NCBI GenBank assembly: GCA_018697675.1
Contig: JABINC010000020.1
Span: forward strand, 1-36,506
Reading direction: 5' to 3'
DNA: 36,506 nucleotides
DNA from: Candidatus Peregrinibacteria bacterium
Lineage (GTDB): Bacteria; Patescibacteriota; Gracilibacteria; UBA1369; JABINC01
In this document: one piece after another, positions 1-7,154 of the stretch
How the letters are laid out: each line of letters opens with the position of its first letter
Numbering within the stretch: position 1 is the first letter of the stretch
Translations under genes and position numbers: made by a program
Notes under the pieces: model-generated
Told to the model about the DNA's origin: nothing
The model's input: only the letters and a program-made list of their open reading frames with translations
Databases searched by the model: none

Positions 1-15
1 AACATCGGACACATC

Positions 16-145
16 GTACAACAGGCACTATACGAGTCGCATCACTTGCAGTTCGCTCCACCAAATTACTTCCCTCATTTACGTGGGTATGTTAATTTTC
101 CCACGACATTCGGTCATAACTTCGTATAGTACCTGACCGTTGTGT
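16..145 (+). repeat. attC-like recombination site A
   Basis: This is an imperfect inverted repeat of 130 bp. The left arm GTACAAC (16-22) then AGGCACTATACG (23-34) faces the right arm CGTATAGT (123-130), CCT and finally GTTGTGT (139-145). ACTATACG pairs perfectly with CGTATAGT, with a few unpaired bases outside it, as in folded attC sites. An inner stem CGTGGG (82-87) / CCCACG (100-105) caps the structure. It would be the attC of a cassette lying mostly left of the window. The outer boxes match each other only over GTTGT, and the right box instead matches the left box of site B. Confidence 0.72.
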
Positions 146-177
146 GAAAGAAATGGCCCATTTTCAATTCAAAATAG

Positions 178-205
178 TTGACAGGAGTGTGGCTTTCGGT
201 ATAAT
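178..205 (+). promoter_or_regulatory. Promoter inside the first cassette
   Basis: A perfect -35 TTGACA (178-183) and a perfect -10 TATAAT (200-205) are separated by 16 bp. They lie between site A and the ATG at 232. The promoter is inside the cassette unit and would move with it, and could also transcribe the cassettes behind it. Confidence 0.85.
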
Positions 206-231
206 GCCACCTTATTATATAAGTTTTTTTT

Positions 232-591
232 ATGACACATCTCACAAATGTAGAGGCGCTCCTAGCAAACTTAAGTGAAATTGACCAAGATTTTGCAGAA
301 AATGCCGAACTGGATAGATTTTTAACAGTAAGAGATTCAATTGGAGATTGCGATAGGCTCCGAGCTGAAGATAATTGTATTCCTACTGATGTAGCAGACA
401 AGGTAATTCAAAGTACAAGACGATTGTTAGAATCACAAAGGCGCCCAGTAAGAGCATTACTGAAGTACTTGCGATTAAAATACATAGGCAAAAGAGCTAG
501 TGCAGCAGACGTAGGAAATAAACTAGCGCTTATAGGTGAGATAAGAAACTGTACGCCTTGCCCTAACGACGATTGTGCAAAAAGAATTTAA
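232..591 (+). CDS. Cassette protein of unknown function (119 aa)
   Basis: I do not recognise this protein. It is a soluble, mostly helical, charged protein without a signal peptide or membrane segment. It contains a basic stretch near residues 65-90 and five cysteines: two near residues 39-48 and three near the C terminus within CTPCPNDDCAKR, a spacing that could bind a metal. The ATG at 232 lies 26 bases after a consensus -10 box. It is the only gene between sites A and B, so it is the cargo of the first complete cassette. The reading frame is intact. A toxin, antitoxin or defence role is possible for such cargo, but nothing in the sequence shows it. Confidence 0.7.
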   Translation: MTHLTNVEALLANLSEIDQDFAENAELDRFLTVRDSIGDCDRLRAEDNCIPTDVADKVIQSTRRLLESQRRPVRALLKYLRLKYIGKRASAADVGNKLALIGEIRNCTPCPNDDCAKRI

Positions 592-693
592 AAAAAACTT
601 ATAATCTCCTGTTTACAGGGCCATTTCCTCTTCGCCAGCCCTCCTAACGTCGGTACGTTGCACTCTGGCTCGGTCTTCGCTGACGCTCGACTC

Positions 694-834
694 ACACAAC
701 AGGCACTATACGGTTCATTCGCCCGCACCTCATTCACCCAAAATAGCTTCCTCTCTTTGGTGGCCGTAGCACTTCGTGCTATTATTTTACCACCACGTTC
801 GTTGCTATCTTCGTATAGTACCTGGCCGTTGTCG
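694..834 (+). repeat. attC-like recombination site B
   Basis: This is an imperfect inverted repeat of 141 bp, closely related to site A. ACACAAC (694-700) and AGGCACTATACG (701-712) form the left arm. CGTATAGTACCTGGCC and GTTGTCG (828-834) form the right arm. Inner stems TGGTGG (758-763) / CCACCA (790-795) and TAGCAC (767-772) / GTGCTA (776-781) lie at the tip. The left box is complementary over 9 bp to the bases following GTT of site A, and its own right box matches the left box of site C. The 100 bp before it (592-693) hold no gene, only short hairpins such as 608-619. Confidence 0.75.
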
Positions 835-863
835 GAAATTTTGAAACCTAATAAATTGTAAAT

Positions 864-1241
864 ATGAGAAAACAATATCACTTTAGACCGTCAAACAATG
901 GTTTCTACGCATGGGACGTAGATAAACTAATTGAAAAGAGCAAAGATTTCCCTCAAATTTCAATCAAATTAAATGAAATCAAAGAACTCGATAAAAACTT
1001 TTGGTATCAAATGTCAGATTCAATTCCTACTTGTCGTTCAATCGCAGAACATTTGCACTATGCAAACGAAGCGGATTTAAAGTACCCAATAATACTATCC
1101 AAAGATGGTGGAGTTATGGATGGCATGCATAGAGTGGTCAAAGCTCTTGCTTTAGGTTTAGATGAAATTAAAGCAGTGAAATTTGAGGAAGATCTTGAGC
1201 CAGACTATGAAGATGTTCATGAAGATGATTTGCCATATTAA
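864..1241 (+). CDS. ParB/Srx-like domain protein, cassette-encoded (125 aa)
   Basis: The central segment, residues about 73-110, reads YPIILSKDGGVMDGMHRVVK and continues into a hydrophobic helix. It resembles the DG(x)HR-containing core of the ParB N-terminal/sulfiredoxin-like fold, where this motif binds nucleotide. The N terminus has aromatic residues (GFYAWDVDKLIEKS) and the C-terminal 25 residues are strongly acidic. It lacks the HTH and dimer parts of a partition ParB, so chromosome segregation is unlikely; a stand-alone nucleotide-binding or modifying role fits better. Its ATG lies 30 bases after the GTT of site B, with no convincing promoter of its own, so it probably relies on read-through from the cassette promoter at 178-205. 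Confidence 0.72.
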   Translation: MRKQYHFRPSNNGFYAWDVDKLIEKSKDFPQISIKLNEIKELDKNFWYQMSDSIPTCRSIAEHLHYANEADLKYPIILSKDGGVMDGMHRVVKALALGLDEIKAVKFEEDLEPDYEDVHEDDLPY

Positions 1242-1258
1242 AACGGTTTCAAATCATC

Positions 1259-1410
1259 CGACAACAGCGCGTAGGCGGATCGGGATTTTCTCGAAGGCCG
1301 GCTTCGCACGTCCTAAAAACCCCTCTCCCAAATTGTTTCCCTCGTTTAGATGATCATGTATTGTATCATCACTCTCGGTCACAACTTCAGATAGAAACTG
1401 GCCGTTACAC
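1259..1410 (+). repeat. attC-like recombination site C, more divergent
   Basis: This 152-bp site shares three blocks with sites A and B: the opening CGACAACAG, a central CCCAAATTGTTTCCCTCGTTT-like block near 1327-1348, and the closing arm TCGGTCACAACTTC through CTGGCCGTTACAC. Its inner stem GATGAT (1349-1354) / ATCATC (1365-1370) uses different bases from A and B at the same place. A second local hairpin, CGAAG/CTTCG, lies in the left half. The long outer arm pairs poorly, so the site may be partly decayed. The opening box is complementary over 9 bp to the box that closes site B. Confidence 0.66.
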
Positions 1411-1431
1411 AAAATTTTAAAATCCAACACT

Positions 1432-1944
1432 ATGATAAGAAGACTAGGAGAATCTGAAACAGATCCCATAGAAGATGACATATGGGAAGAAATAAGTGCA
1501 GACTGGAAAGGGAATTATCCAAATATTGCTGAAGCGGGTAACGATATAATTGGTAGTTTTCTAAATAATTTCTTCTTAAAATTATTAGCTGTTACAAGTA
1601 CTGAAATGATGCGAGAGTCACAACCTTGGGTTTTTAGTGAGCCAGAAAGGACACCATTAGATGGTAAATCTGAATGGGTCGAGACCAATGAGGGCGAAGA
1701 TGCAAAGACGGCATTAATAAGATTAGGACATAGCGAAAAGTACCTCACGGAGACCAGCATTACACTTTGGCAAAATATTAAAATAGCAATTGATGAATCA
1801 GGAGTAGACGAAACATCACTCAAAAATTACTTAGAAAACTATCAACGCTCTTCGAGCAAGGAAGCGACCGAAAGACTTCTCTTCCCAGTCTACATTCAAT
1901 TAAGGAAAATGGGATATACTCATGAAGACTTGAGAACTGGATGA
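1432..1944 (+). CDS. Unknown protein, probably cassette-borne (170 aa)
   Basis: I do not recognise this protein. It is acidic and soluble, with a hydrophobic helix near residues 40-55 (IIGSFLNNFFLKLLAV) too polar at its edges to be a clear membrane segment, and predicted helices in the C-terminal half. It starts 22 bases after the closing GTTACAC of site C, the usual position of a cassette gene. No fourth attC-like site follows: the expected complementary box GTGTAAC is absent between 1944 and the next gene. The cassette is therefore the last of the array and may have lost its own site, becoming fixed. Confidence 0.65.
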   Translation: MIRRLGESETDPIEDDIWEEISADWKGNYPNIAEAGNDIIGSFLNNFFLKLLAVTSTEMMRESQPWVFSEPERTPLDGKSEWVETNEGEDAKTALIRLGHSEKYLTETSITLWQNIKIAIDESGVDETSLKNYLENYQRSSSKEATERLLFPVYIQLRKMGYTHEDLRTG

Positions 1945-1977
1945 ATAGTTTTAATGATTATTTAAATAACAGAAATC

Positions 1978-2310
1978 ATGATTATTAAAAAAGCAAAAGA
2001 TTGTCCATTGAAAGATGCTGATTTTGTTGATGGCAGCTTAATCGAGAATATCTCTTATAGAAAAATGGCTGCTGGGGAAAAAATGCTTTCAACTGTAACT
2101 TATTATAAAAAAGGAGCTGTTTTATCCATGCATAAGCATCGTCGCGAAGAGATTGGCTATATAGCTTCAGGAAAAATCAAACTTACCTCTAATAACGAAG
2201 AAGAAGTGCTAGAAAAAGGCGACACTTATGCAATTATTGAAAAGGTAGAACATGAGATTGAAGCCCTAGAGGATTCTGAAATAGTAACTTTTTTCGCTCC
2301 CGTAGAATAA
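1978..2310 (+). CDS. Small single-domain cupin protein (110 aa)
   Basis: A single beta-barrel cupin domain fills the protein. Motif 1 is visible as GAVLSMHKHRREEIGYIASG (residues about 46-65), with the HxH and following Glu that bind a metal ion. Motif 2 is GDTYAIIEKVEHEIEA with the final metal-binding His. Small cupins of this kind are sugar- or metabolite-binding proteins, isomerases or dioxygenases, and the substrate cannot be told from the sequence. It starts 33 bases after the last cassette gene and 21 bases before the next membrane-protein gene on the same strand. No attC-like site flanks it, so it is treated as outside the cassette array. Confidence 0.85.
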   Translation: MIIKKAKDCPLKDADFVDGSLIENISYRKMAAGEKMLSTVTYYKKGAVLSMHKHRREEIGYIASGKIKLTSNNEEEVLEKGDTYAIIEKVEHEIEALEDSEIVTFFAPVE

Positions 2311-2331
2311 AACCCTTAACCCTAATTAAAT

Positions 2332-2862
2332 ATGAAAGCCTTACTCAGAATGAATTCTTGGCAAATTTTCCTAATTCTTATTGGCCTGCCCATCTTACTG
2401 GAAATAGGAACTGTTCCCGTATTTCTTTCTCAACCAATTGGAATAGTGATAGCCTACATGATTGTATTTATCCTCGTTACTGTATTTTTGTTAGTAGGCT
2501 GGGCAATGACATTAGGGACAAATCTTCATAAAAAATTACCAAAAAATACCAAATTAAAAATAGGCCTATTTAAATTTAATATTGGTTATTTTATAGGTTA
2601 TCAACTCCTATTCGGAGCATTTATGGCTTACGTAATGACAACAATGCCCGAAAGCCCTTTATTTCTCTTAATATTTCCATTTCATCTATACGCAATGTTT
2701 TGCGGCCTTTATGCAATGTATTTTATTTCCAAAGCACTTGTATCAGTTGAAAAACAAGAAGATGTCGACTACAACCAGTTCGGCGGAGTGTTCCTCATGC
2801 TTTTATTTTTCCCAATAGGTATATGGTTCCTACAACCAAGAATCCAAAAAATATTTAAATAA
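2332..2862 (+). CDS. Multi-pass membrane protein of unknown function (176 aa)
   Basis: About four or five hydrophobic segments are visible: residues 12-32, 38-62, 85-102, 112-135 and 150-168. A basic loop (HKKLPKNTKLKI) lies between the second and third. The C-terminal segment LFFPIGIWFLQPRIQKIF is a recognisable end pattern in several families of small uncharacterised bacterial membrane proteins. No catalytic or transport motif is seen. It follows the cupin by 21 bases and may be co-transcribed with it. Its 3' end overlaps the convergent ABC-F gene by 8 bases. Confidence 0.75.
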   Translation: MKALLRMNSWQIFLILIGLPILLEIGTVPVFLSQPIGIVIAYMIVFILVTVFLLVGWAMTLGTNLHKKLPKNTKLKIGLFKFNIGYFIGYQLLFGAFMAYVMTTMPESPLFLLIFPFHLYAMFCGLYAMYFISKALVSVEKQEDVDYNQFGGVFLMLLFFPIGIWFLQPRIQKIFK

Positions 2863-4627
2863 CCCCCTCCATCTTCTCGTCCATTTCTTCGTATTTAGAA
2901 TCGATGAGTTTTTCGAGTTTTTTCATTTCAACTCCATGATTGGCAATAGCCTCAACATCTTTTGCTAGGCAGGCTTTTTTCAACACTTCTCCAAGCTCTT
3001 TTTTCTGCTCTTCTAATTTTTCGATCTCCCTTTCCAGTTTTTCAATCTGTTTCTTGAGTAAACGCTGCTGTTTACGAGCTTCTTTATTATTTAAATTTGA
3101 ATCCCCAGATGTATCGGTAGTACCAGTACTTCCCATCAAACTCCCATCTTCTGACCAGCCACCTCCTGCCAAAAATTTATCATAACCATATTCAAGTACT
3201 TGAATTTTATTATTATCAAAAAGCACCAATTTTGTGGCGAGCCGAGATAACATATCCTCATTATGAGTAACGAAAATCACCGTACCTTCATATTTTTCAA
3301 TGGCCTCAGTCAGAGCTTCCACAGACTCCATATCCAAATGATTTGTGGGCTCATCAAGCATCAGGAGTTGAGATGGCCTAAGCAAGGTTTTCCCCAAACA
3401 AACCCTGCTTTTTTCTCCACCAGAAATCACATTGATAGGTTTTTTCGCGTCATCTCCACGGAAGAGCAGGGAGCCACATAAATTCCGAACCTCTTGTTCG
3501 GAAGCGTCAGAAGTTGCAACGAGCTCCTCCAAAATACTTCTTCTAGGGATAAGTTCTTGAATTGAATCTATTCCAAAATAACTAACTGCAAGGGTAGGGG
3601 GCATGCGCACTTTCCCACTATCTGGAGATAGCGTCTGATGAAGCAGTTTTAGAAGGGTCGATTTCCCCTTTCCATTTCGTCCAATAATAGCAATACGATC
3701 TCCAGGAAATGTAGTAAGTGAAAGATCCTGAATCAATGGCTGATCTGGTACATAGCCAAAGGTCAAATTGGTTGCATATATCACGGAATCACTCTTGCAA
3801 GGAATAGATCTGAAATGAAATTTGATAGTAGGAATATTATCCAACTTCAGTTTTATCTCTTGCTTGGCCAGGGATTTTATCCGAGATTGCACAAGCCCTG
3901 CACTTCTAGCACCAGATCTAAATTTACGGATAAATTCCTCCTCTTGAACCCTTTTCTTTTCTTGATTTTTACGAGTTTTATCATAAATTTCCTCATCTTT
4001 TTTTATATGCTGCATAAGTTTCATAGGACCTCCTGCCATTTTCCTCATATGTCCACGATGAATAGCGACCGTATGCGTAACCACCAAGTCCATAAAACGC
4101 TGATCATGTGTTATTAGGATAAATGCACCCTTCCAAGTTTTCAAAAAACGCTCAAGCCAACGCAAAGAAAGGATATCCAAATAGTTAGTAGGCTCATCCA
4201 AAAGAAGAAGATCCGACTCAGAAACCAGAGCTTCCGCCAAGCGTATTCGAACCTGAAAACCACTAGAAAATTCACTTGGAGCTCTGTCAAAATCTTTTTC
4301 TTCAAACCCAAGCCCCATCAAAATCGACTTAGCTTTCCAGCTTTCATTAGATGAATTTCCAGGTAAAGCTGAACAAATCTGATCCAAAATAGTTTTTTCT
4401 GAAAAGTTCAAATGTTGCTCAAGAGATCTGATTCGATAACCTTTAGGAATTTTAATCTCTCCTTCCAAGAAAAACTCTTCCCCAAGTAACATTTTCAGAA
4501 AAGTACTTTTCCCACTCCCATTTCTACCAATAAGCCCTATCCTCTCCTTGGGAGCTATATTCAAATCCACATCTTGAAAAAGAATTTGATCACCATAAGA
4601 TTTATTGAGCCCCGAAATTATTAGCAT
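2855..4627 (-). CDS. ABC-F family ATPase (ribosome-associated, no membrane domain)
   Basis: Two ATP-binding cassettes lie in one chain with no membrane segments, the ABC-F layout of EttA, Uup and the resistance/ribosome-rescue factors. The first has Walker A GRNGSGKST (34-42) and Walker B LLLLDEPTNYLD (140-151). The second has Walker A GRNGKGKST (316-324), signature ISGGE (401-405) and DEPTNHLD. A charged linker near 200-265 corresponds to the arm that touches the P-site tRNA. Residues about 520-585 form a Lys/Glu coiled coil like the C-terminal domain of Uup. The first signature reads SSGFQ instead of SGG. The likely role is ATP-dependent control of stalled ribosomes. It stands alone on this strand. 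Confidence 0.93.
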   Translation of the reverse strand: MLIISGLNKSYGDQILFQDVDLNIAPKERIGLIGRNGSGKSTFLKMLLGEEFFLEGEIKIPKGYRIRSLEQHLNFSEKTILDQICSALPGNSSNESWKAKSILMGLGFEEKDFDRAPSEFSSGFQVRIRLAEALVSESDLLLLDEPTNYLDILSLRWLERFLKTWKGAFILITHDQRFMDLVVTHTVAIHRGHMRKMAGGPMKLMQHIKKDEEIYDKTRKNQEKKRVQEEEFIRKFRSGARSAGLVQSRIKSLAKQEIKLKLDNIPTIKFHFRSIPCKSDSVIYATNLTFGYVPDQPLIQDLSLTTFPGDRIAIIGRNGKGKSTLLKLLHQTLSPDSGKVRMPPTLAVSYFGIDSIQELIPRRSILEELVATSDASEQEVRNLCGSLLFRGDDAKKPINVISGGEKSRVCLGKTLLRPSQLLMLDEPTNHLDMESVEALTEAIEKYEGTVIFVTHNEDMLSRLATKLVLFDNNKIQVLEYGYDKFLAGGGWSEDGSLMGSTGTTDTSGDSNLNNKEARKQQRLLKKQIEKLEREIEKLEEQKKELGEVLKKACLAKDVEAIANHGVEMKKLEKLIDSKYEEMDEKMEGVI

Positions 4628-4682
4628 TTCTATTTTATAAATACGATCAACAGTATAACGCCTAATTTCATATTTGAAATAC

Positions 4683-7103
4683 CTACTGACTCTTCACAAC
4701 CCGCCAGATAGCTTCAGCTACTTTGGCGCGGTCCATTGGTTCGGCTGGGTTGAATTTGTTATCGATTAGGTCGACAATGCCGTTTTCGATAAGGAATGAA
4801 ACATATAGATAGAACCAATCGCTAGGGCGAACATCTGAGCCGATAATTGACGAATCTGGCGCAACTTCTAGGTCGATATCTATATTTAATCCAAGGACGA
4901 GCATCTTCGCGAATTCGGCTTTGTTCACAGTTTGGGCTGGGCGGAACATTCCATCTGGATAACCCTTCACAACCCCTTGAGTAATCGCATGAGCAACATA
5001 CGGCGCATACCACTGATCAGGGAATAAGTCTTCTAACATAAACCGTAAAGTATCAGGATCTGGCACAACCGCCTCGAGCCCTGCAAATATAAGCTTAAGC
5101 GCTTCTACACGAGACACTCCTTTGTTTGGTTTGAATGTACCATCTGGATAACCAGAGATAACATCTCGCATCTTGAGTTTGTAAATTGCTTCGTAATTTT
5201 CATGATTTTCTGAGAGATCTGAGAAGAGTGGGGCACCCAGTTTCAGAGGGTCGCTTTGACCCTTGATAAATGAATGCTGAGCTTTGACTACAATGTTTTC
5301 TTCTGTAGTAGGTGTCACTTCGATATATGCAATTCCTTCTCCAAAGTCCGCCATAGTCAAAGTGGGCTTATCGAGCTCCGCATCTCCTTCAATAATTTCA
5401 ACTTTAACATCTCCAAGAATTGTAAATGCAGTCTGATCACCATTATCATCAATCGGCACAACAGTCAAAATCTCTGCTTCTTCCAGAGCGAAGTGCCCAT
5501 CATGCTTAATTTCAAATCCATGGATTTCTTTTACATCTTCACGAATAGTCACAGGATTTGATGCGTAAATCGTATCTCCAAATGGCAGCCGCAACTTGAA
5601 TTCTCCAGGTTCAACCGCTCGCACTTTCGCAACAGCAACTCCATTTTCAAAATCATCTCGACGAATAGTTTTGGTTTCTAATTCAATAATATTCGAATCA
5701 GTCGATGACAACATAATCGCATCAGAGAAGAATGCCTCTTCGGCAATATTCCCATCCATATCTTTTATAGTAAGTTCAAATTCCATCAAATTCCCAACGA
5801 GATAAACATCCTTATGATCAAATACTAATTGGTATTCTGGCTTAGTCGGGACTGCCTCCACATTTGGGATCTCTTCAATCAGAGGCGCGTCAGCGTCTCC
5901 TTCTTGAGAATCTTCTGTTTCTGTATCATCCTCTTCAGTTATCTCCTCTTCAATAATTACTTCTTCTTCCTCAGCTGGAGTTTCTTCAACTACTTCAGTT
6001 GATTCTTCAGGGGTCTCTTCCACATCTACGACAGTAGATGGCTCTTCTTGAGAATCTTCTATTTCTACATTTTCTGGCTCAGATATCTCTTCTTCAACTA
6101 CTGGCACTTCTTCAACAACTTCTCCTACTTCCTCAATTACTTCCTCCTCAACCACATTCGCACTAGTCAATTTAATAACAGCGCCCGTAACAAGATTAGA
6201 CTGAACAAAAGTCATAGGATTCATAGTATATTGAATAGCATTTTCCTGCCCAATTCCTTGGTTAATAGCATCAAAAAATGAAAGTCCCTGGGATGAATAA
6301 TCATTGTAAGTAAACGGCCAATATGGATGCCATGGAGCTGATTCTATATCTGGATCTGAATCCGAACCACCTCGGTCCAATTGGAAATGGAGATGGTCCA
6401 CAGTCGAAGTTCCAGTACTTCCCACGGTTCCAATTTGCTCACCTTTTTCAACGGTGTCTCCTTCTGCAATATCAATTCTCTCCATATGAGAATATGAAGA
6501 ATACAAAGTTTGAGTTTTTCCATCTTCAGTTGGCACATTTAAATGTTTCACAACCACGTGAAGCCCAAATCCATACGCTTGATCTGCGATTTTTGTGACG
6601 ATCCCATTTGCAATCGATAGAACTGGAGTGCCCGCCGGAGCCTTAATATCTACTGCAGGATGACTTCCTGCATATTCGACCCCATCTAGCTCATAATTCC
6701 CCAAATATGCCACAGAATACGTGATTTTAGCGTCACGAACCTCATTTTCCCCCTCCGAATACCCTAAATCCGTCAAAGAGGCCTGAAGCGTATTTGGATT
6801 ATATCTTGGCATATCACGCATTTTCCCCTGAGGAAGGTCGGAATAAGCCAATCTATATTCATCTGAAGTTAATTCATGCCATTTAGGAGTTTGATAAAGC
6901 GGATAAACCGTCCCATCAAAATCTTGAGGCATTTCCAAAGTAAGCACCGAACTCTGCAGATTCAACTGTGTATATTCAACTCCAACTACAGACATAGCTA
7001 ACATCGCAATGATCACAACCCAAGAAAGCGTGTGTTTCGAACTTCTAAAATCATGTACAAACTGTGATATATGCCTTTTTATAAAGTTTTTAAAACCTTT
7101 CAT
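4683..7103 (-). CDS. Membrane-anchored M23 peptidase with three S-layer homology domains
   Basis: A single N-terminal membrane segment (about 27-45) is followed by an M23/LytM metallopeptidase domain. Its metal and catalytic residues are HPAVD near 146-150, the His of YSHME near 205 and HLH near 236-238. Such enzymes cut peptidoglycan cross-bridges. A highly acidic Glu/Val/Thr linker (about 315-430) leads to Ig-like beta regions (about 440-625). Three SLH repeats end the protein, recognisable by DVISGYPDGTFKPNKGVSRVEA, VKGYPDGMFRPAQTVNKAEF and a third, less canonical copy near 740-800. SLH domains bind wall polymers, so the enzyme is probably anchored at the surface. The next gene upstream encodes another wall-acting protein, 39 bases away, but this gene also has its own promoter. 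Confidence 0.92.
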   Translation of the reverse strand: MKGFKNFIKRHISQFVHDFRSSKHTLSWVVIIAMLAMSVVGVEYTQLNLQSSVLTLEMPQDFDGTVYPLYQTPKWHELTSDEYRLAYSDLPQGKMRDMPRYNPNTLQASLTDLGYSEGENEVRDAKITYSVAYLGNYELDGVEYAGSHPAVDIKAPAGTPVLSIANGIVTKIADQAYGFGLHVVVKHLNVPTEDGKTQTLYSSYSHMERIDIAEGDTVEKGEQIGTVGSTGTSTVDHLHFQLDRGGSDSDPDIESAPWHPYWPFTYNDYSSQGLSFFDAINQGIGQENAIQYTMNPMTFVQSNLVTGAVIKLTSANVVEEEVIEEVGEVVEEVPVVEEEISEPENVEIEDSQEEPSTVVDVEETPEESTEVVEETPAEEEEVIIEEEITEEDDTETEDSQEGDADAPLIEEIPNVEAVPTKPEYQLVFDHKDVYLVGNLMEFELTIKDMDGNIAEEAFFSDAIMLSSTDSNIIELETKTIRRDDFENGVAVAKVRAVEPGEFKLRLPFGDTIYASNPVTIREDVKEIHGFEIKHDGHFALEEAEILTVVPIDDNGDQTAFTILGDVKVEIIEGDAELDKPTLTMADFGEGIAYIEVTPTTEENIVVKAQHSFIKGQSDPLKLGAPLFSDLSENHENYEAIYKLKMRDVISGYPDGTFKPNKGVSRVEALKLIFAGLEAVVPDPDTLRFMLEDLFPDQWYAPYVAHAITQGVVKGYPDGMFRPAQTVNKAEFAKMLVLGLNIDIDLEVAPDSSIIGSDVRPSDWFYLYVSFLIENGIVDLIDNKFNPAEPMDRAKVAEAIWRVVKSQ

Positions 7104-7125
7104 TCAGTTGAATTTAAATCGTTTA

Positions 7126-7154
7126 ATTATAACAAAAAAATACTAAAACAACAA
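7126..7154 (-). promoter_or_regulatory. Extended -10 promoter of the M23-SLH gene
   Basis: On the minus strand, TGTTATAAT (-10 at 7126-7131 with TG at 7133-7134) is an extended -10. TTGTTG lies 17 bp upstream (7149-7154), inside the end of the preceding gene. It would allow the M23 gene to be expressed independently of its upstream neighbour. Confidence 0.65.

Larger units (their letters stand above)
1..1944 (+). mobile_element. Integron-like gene-cassette array (attC-type sites, no integrase in view)
   Basis: Three related imperfect inverted repeats (16-145, 694-834, 1259-1410) alternate with three single genes on the same strand. Each repeat opens with AACAG after a variable box and closes with CCGTT followed by a variable box. 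The variable box after each closing GTT is the reverse complement of the box opening the next repeat: GTTGTGTGA at 139-147 matches 692-700, and GTTGTCGGA at 828-836 matches 1257-1265. This is expected if units are excised and inserted as circles cut at G^TT, as integron cassettes are. On that reading one cassette spans 140-828, a second 829-1404, and a third starts at 1405 but has no closing site. The array continues to the left of the window, where an integrase would be expected if one exists. The boxes depart from the GTTRRRY consensus outside GTT, so this is a strong inference rather than a textbook match. Confidence 0.75.

Noticed and set aside
600-693. Possible second, decayed attC-like repeat before site B
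   Set aside because: Some words (TTTCCTC, CTCGGTC-TTCG) recall the sites, but there is no paired arm or AACAG/CCGTT boundary, so it cannot be supported.
588-881. Open frame on the minus strand across site B (97 aa)
   Set aside because: It lies over the inverted repeat and is explained by the repeat sequence; cargo genes are all on the plus strand.
1-1410. Repeats as CRISPR or REP elements
   Set aside because: Units are long, spaced by whole genes and diverged, without short regular spacers.
1961-1975. AACAG after the third cassette gene as a fourth attC start
   Set aside because: The preceding box (AAAT) does not match the expected GTGT, and no closing arm follows; the cupin gene starts at once.
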